From Myxococcales bacterium (GTDB lineage: Bacteria > Myxococcota > Bradymonadia > UBA7976 > UBA1532), in contig JACKDM010000052.1 of the NCBI GenBank assembly GCA_020633515.1, positions 1 through 33,962 of the forward strand: a stretch of 33,962 bases of DNA, given 5' to 3'. Shown here one piece after another: positions 33,032 to 33,962 of the stretch (position 1 is its first letter; each line of letters opens with the position of its first letter). The translations under genes and the position numbers were made by a program. Below the pieces are notes generated by a model. That model saw only the letters and a list, made by a program, of their open reading frames with translations, searched no databases and was not told where the DNA came from.

Positions 33032-33478
33032 ATGGCGACCCCGTCCTATCCGTTGCGCGATCCGGTCGGCAACTACAACTTCACCGTCGAGATCGGCTCG
33101 GTGATCCAGGGCAACTTCAAGGAGATGAGCGGCCTCTCGGTCAGCCGCGCGGTCAATGACTACCGCGAGGGCCACGAGGCGACGCTCCAGCCGCGCAAGC
33201 TGCCGGGGCTGCGCTCGCTGTCGAACATCACCCTCAAGCGGGGCATGGTCGATGGCAAGGAGATGTGGAGCTGGTTCGAGAAGAAGCGCAACGACGATGG
33301 CTTCCGGCAGGACATCGACCTCGTCGTCTTCGACGATCACTTCGAAGAGGTCGTGCGCTGGACGCTCAAGGGCGCGTGGTGCGTTCGGTGGAGCGCGCCG
33401 AGCTTCGACGCGACCTCGACGGCGCTCGCGATGGAGGAGCTCGAGATCGCGTTCAACGACATCGCGCTCGTGCAGTAA
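33032..33478 (+). CDS. Tail tube protein (gp19-like)
   Basis: 148 residues; AGGAG seven bases before ATG 33032. Tube-family blocks are PVGNYNFTVEIGSVIQGNFK, EMSGLSVSRAV, YREGHEATLQPRKLPGL, NITLKRGMVDGKEMWSWFEK, IDLVVFDDHFEEVVRWTLKG and AMEELEIAFNDI. It belongs to the T4 gp19/Afp1-type inner tube family whose hexamer rings form the needle inside the sheath. Ends 30 bases before the next operon gene. Confidence 0.95.
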   Translation: MATPSYPLRDPVGNYNFTVEIGSVIQGNFKEMSGLSVSRAVNDYREGHEATLQPRKLPGLRSLSNITLKRGMVDGKEMWSWFEKKRNDDGFRQDIDLVVFDDHFEEVVRWTLKGAWCVRWSAPSFDATSTALAMEELEIAFNDIALVQ

Positions 33479-33508
33479 CGGCGCGCGGTCGCGAGGGAGG
33501 CTCTGGCG

Positions 33509-33892
33509 ATGATGGCATCGACGAACATGGCGCCGGCGGAGTTCGACTTCACGCTGCCGGAAGGCATCGTCGGACCGGACGGCACCCGCCACCGCGAGGG
33601 GCGGATGCGCATGGCGACCGCGTTCGACGAGCTCGCGCCGCTCAAGGACCCCCGCGTGCAGCGCAACCCGGGCTATCTGGTGGTGATCCTGCTCAGCCGG
33701 GTCATCACCCGCCTCGGCACGCTCGACCGCGTCGACACCACGACCATCGAGCGGCTGTACGCGTGTGATTTCGCGTGGTTGCAAGACCTCTACCAGCGCA
33801 TCAACCGCACCGGTCGCAGCCGGCTCGAGGTCGTGTGCCCGCACTGCGAGGGTGAGTTCGACGTGGAGCCACCCCCGCCGGGGGGGCCCTGA
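33509..33892 (+). CDS. Tail assembly protein with CxxC motif
   Basis: 127 residues; GGGAGG eight bases before ATG 33509. It begins EFDFTLPEGIVGPDGTRHRE, passes through LAPLKDPRVQRNPGYLVVIL, RVITRLGTLDRVDTTTIERL and CDFAWLQDLYQRINR, and ends with Cys110-Pro-His-Cys113 (VVCPHCEGEFDVE). Small proteins like this follow the tube gene in many injection-system operons and probably act as tape-measure chaperone or baseplate assembly factors. The last codons are CCG GGG GGG CCC TGA; the G7 run is in the X XXY YYZ register for -1 frameshifting into the next domain. Confidence 0.85.
   Translation: MMASTNMAPAEFDFTLPEGIVGPDGTRHREGRMRMATAFDELAPLKDPRVQRNPGYLVVILLSRVITRLGTLDRVDTTTIERLYACDFAWLQDLYQRINRTGRSRLEVVCPHCEGEFDVEPPPPGGP
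33880..33886 (+). promoter_or_regulatory. Candidate -1 ribosomal frameshift site (G GGG GGG)
   Basis: Seven G residues occupy the last base of one codon and two full Gly codons of the tail assembly gene, exactly the heptamer geometry that allows both tRNAs to re-pair after a -1 slip. The zero frame stops two codons later (TGA 33890-33892). The -1 frame continues GCC CTG AGC CAT and into a DUF6760-like domain. Downstream structure cannot be judged because the window ends. A missing G in a homopolymer would look identical. Confidence 0.4.
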
Positions 33893-33962
33893 GCCATCCC
33901 TCGGAGAAGCTCCGCGAGGAGGTGGCGTACCTGTCTCATCGGCTTCACTGGCCCTACGAGAC
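33889..33962 (+). CDS. DUF6760-like tail protein, N-terminal part (runs off window)
   Basis: The frame reads LSHPSEKLREEVAYLSHR then LHWPYE up to the window edge. The LREEVAYxxxxxHWP pattern is that of the small DUF6760-type proteins that follow the tube and assembly genes in extracellular injection systems. The frame is open back to a TGA at 33853-33855 and contains no ATG, GTG or TTG before the domain. Only CTG 33889 is available, with no convincing ribosome binding site. Either it is reached by -1 frameshifting from the preceding gene, uses CTG, or a base is missing upstream. Confidence 0.6.
   Translation, partial: MSHPSEKLREEVAYLSHRLHWPYE

Overview
The window is very GC-rich with strong third-position GC bias. 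Gene content (a decayed secreted-lipoprotein/hydrolase family, polysaccharide-degrading lipoproteins, GAF/LuxR and ATPase-TPR regulators, an extracellular contractile injection system) suggests a large-genome predatory or saprophytic deltaproteobacterium, most likely Myxococcota (Haliangium/Nannocystis/Polyangium-like). That assignment is inference from gene families; no rRNA or other marker gene is present.

Layout. 1-1.4 kb: tail of an unknown gene and a Coq4-family gene. 1.4-1.7 kb: a cluster of short imperfect palindromic repeats. 1.74-10.45 kb: a stretch where every gene is recognisable only by stitching frames together. It holds a small unknown protein, a secreted protein, a ~900-residue lipoprotein/alpha-beta-hydrolase-like protein (minus strand), then three plus-strand secreted carbohydrate-active proteins (agarase-like, GH8, beta-helix). 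It ends in a second copy of the 5' end of the lipoprotein gene. The breaks are mostly short deletions, often in homopolymers, and the stretch starts and ends at repeats, so an unpolished long-read gap fill is at least as likely as real decay.

10.6-19.0 kb is clean: MscS channel, short-chain dehydrogenase, a tandem pair of RlaP-type nucleotidyltransferases, then a PapA/condensation-type acyltransferase, a GNAT, a sulfotransferase and a fatty-acyl-reductase-like SDR, which together look like lipid decoration. 19.1-21.9 kb carries the most interesting locus: a stand-alone SLOG-like protein divergent from a calcineurin-like metallophosphoesterase fused to a second SLOG-like domain. This resembles a nucleotide-signalling conflict (immune) module; the middle of the fusion gene is frame-broken as assembled.

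21.9-24.4 kb: a translationally coupled TPM - LemA - TPM operon. 24.7-27.8 kb: an ATPase-TPR regulator with its winged helix at the C-terminus, coupled to a 3'-truncated 2-oxoglutarate oxygenase. 27.85-29.86 kb: two divergent LuxR-type regulators. 29.98 kb to the end: the first genes of a contractile injection system (DUF4255 protein, two sheath paralogues, tube, small Cys-motif tail-assembly protein). Its last readable gene shows a G7 run in the exact register of a -1 slippery site, leading into a DUF6760-like domain that has no conventional start codon.
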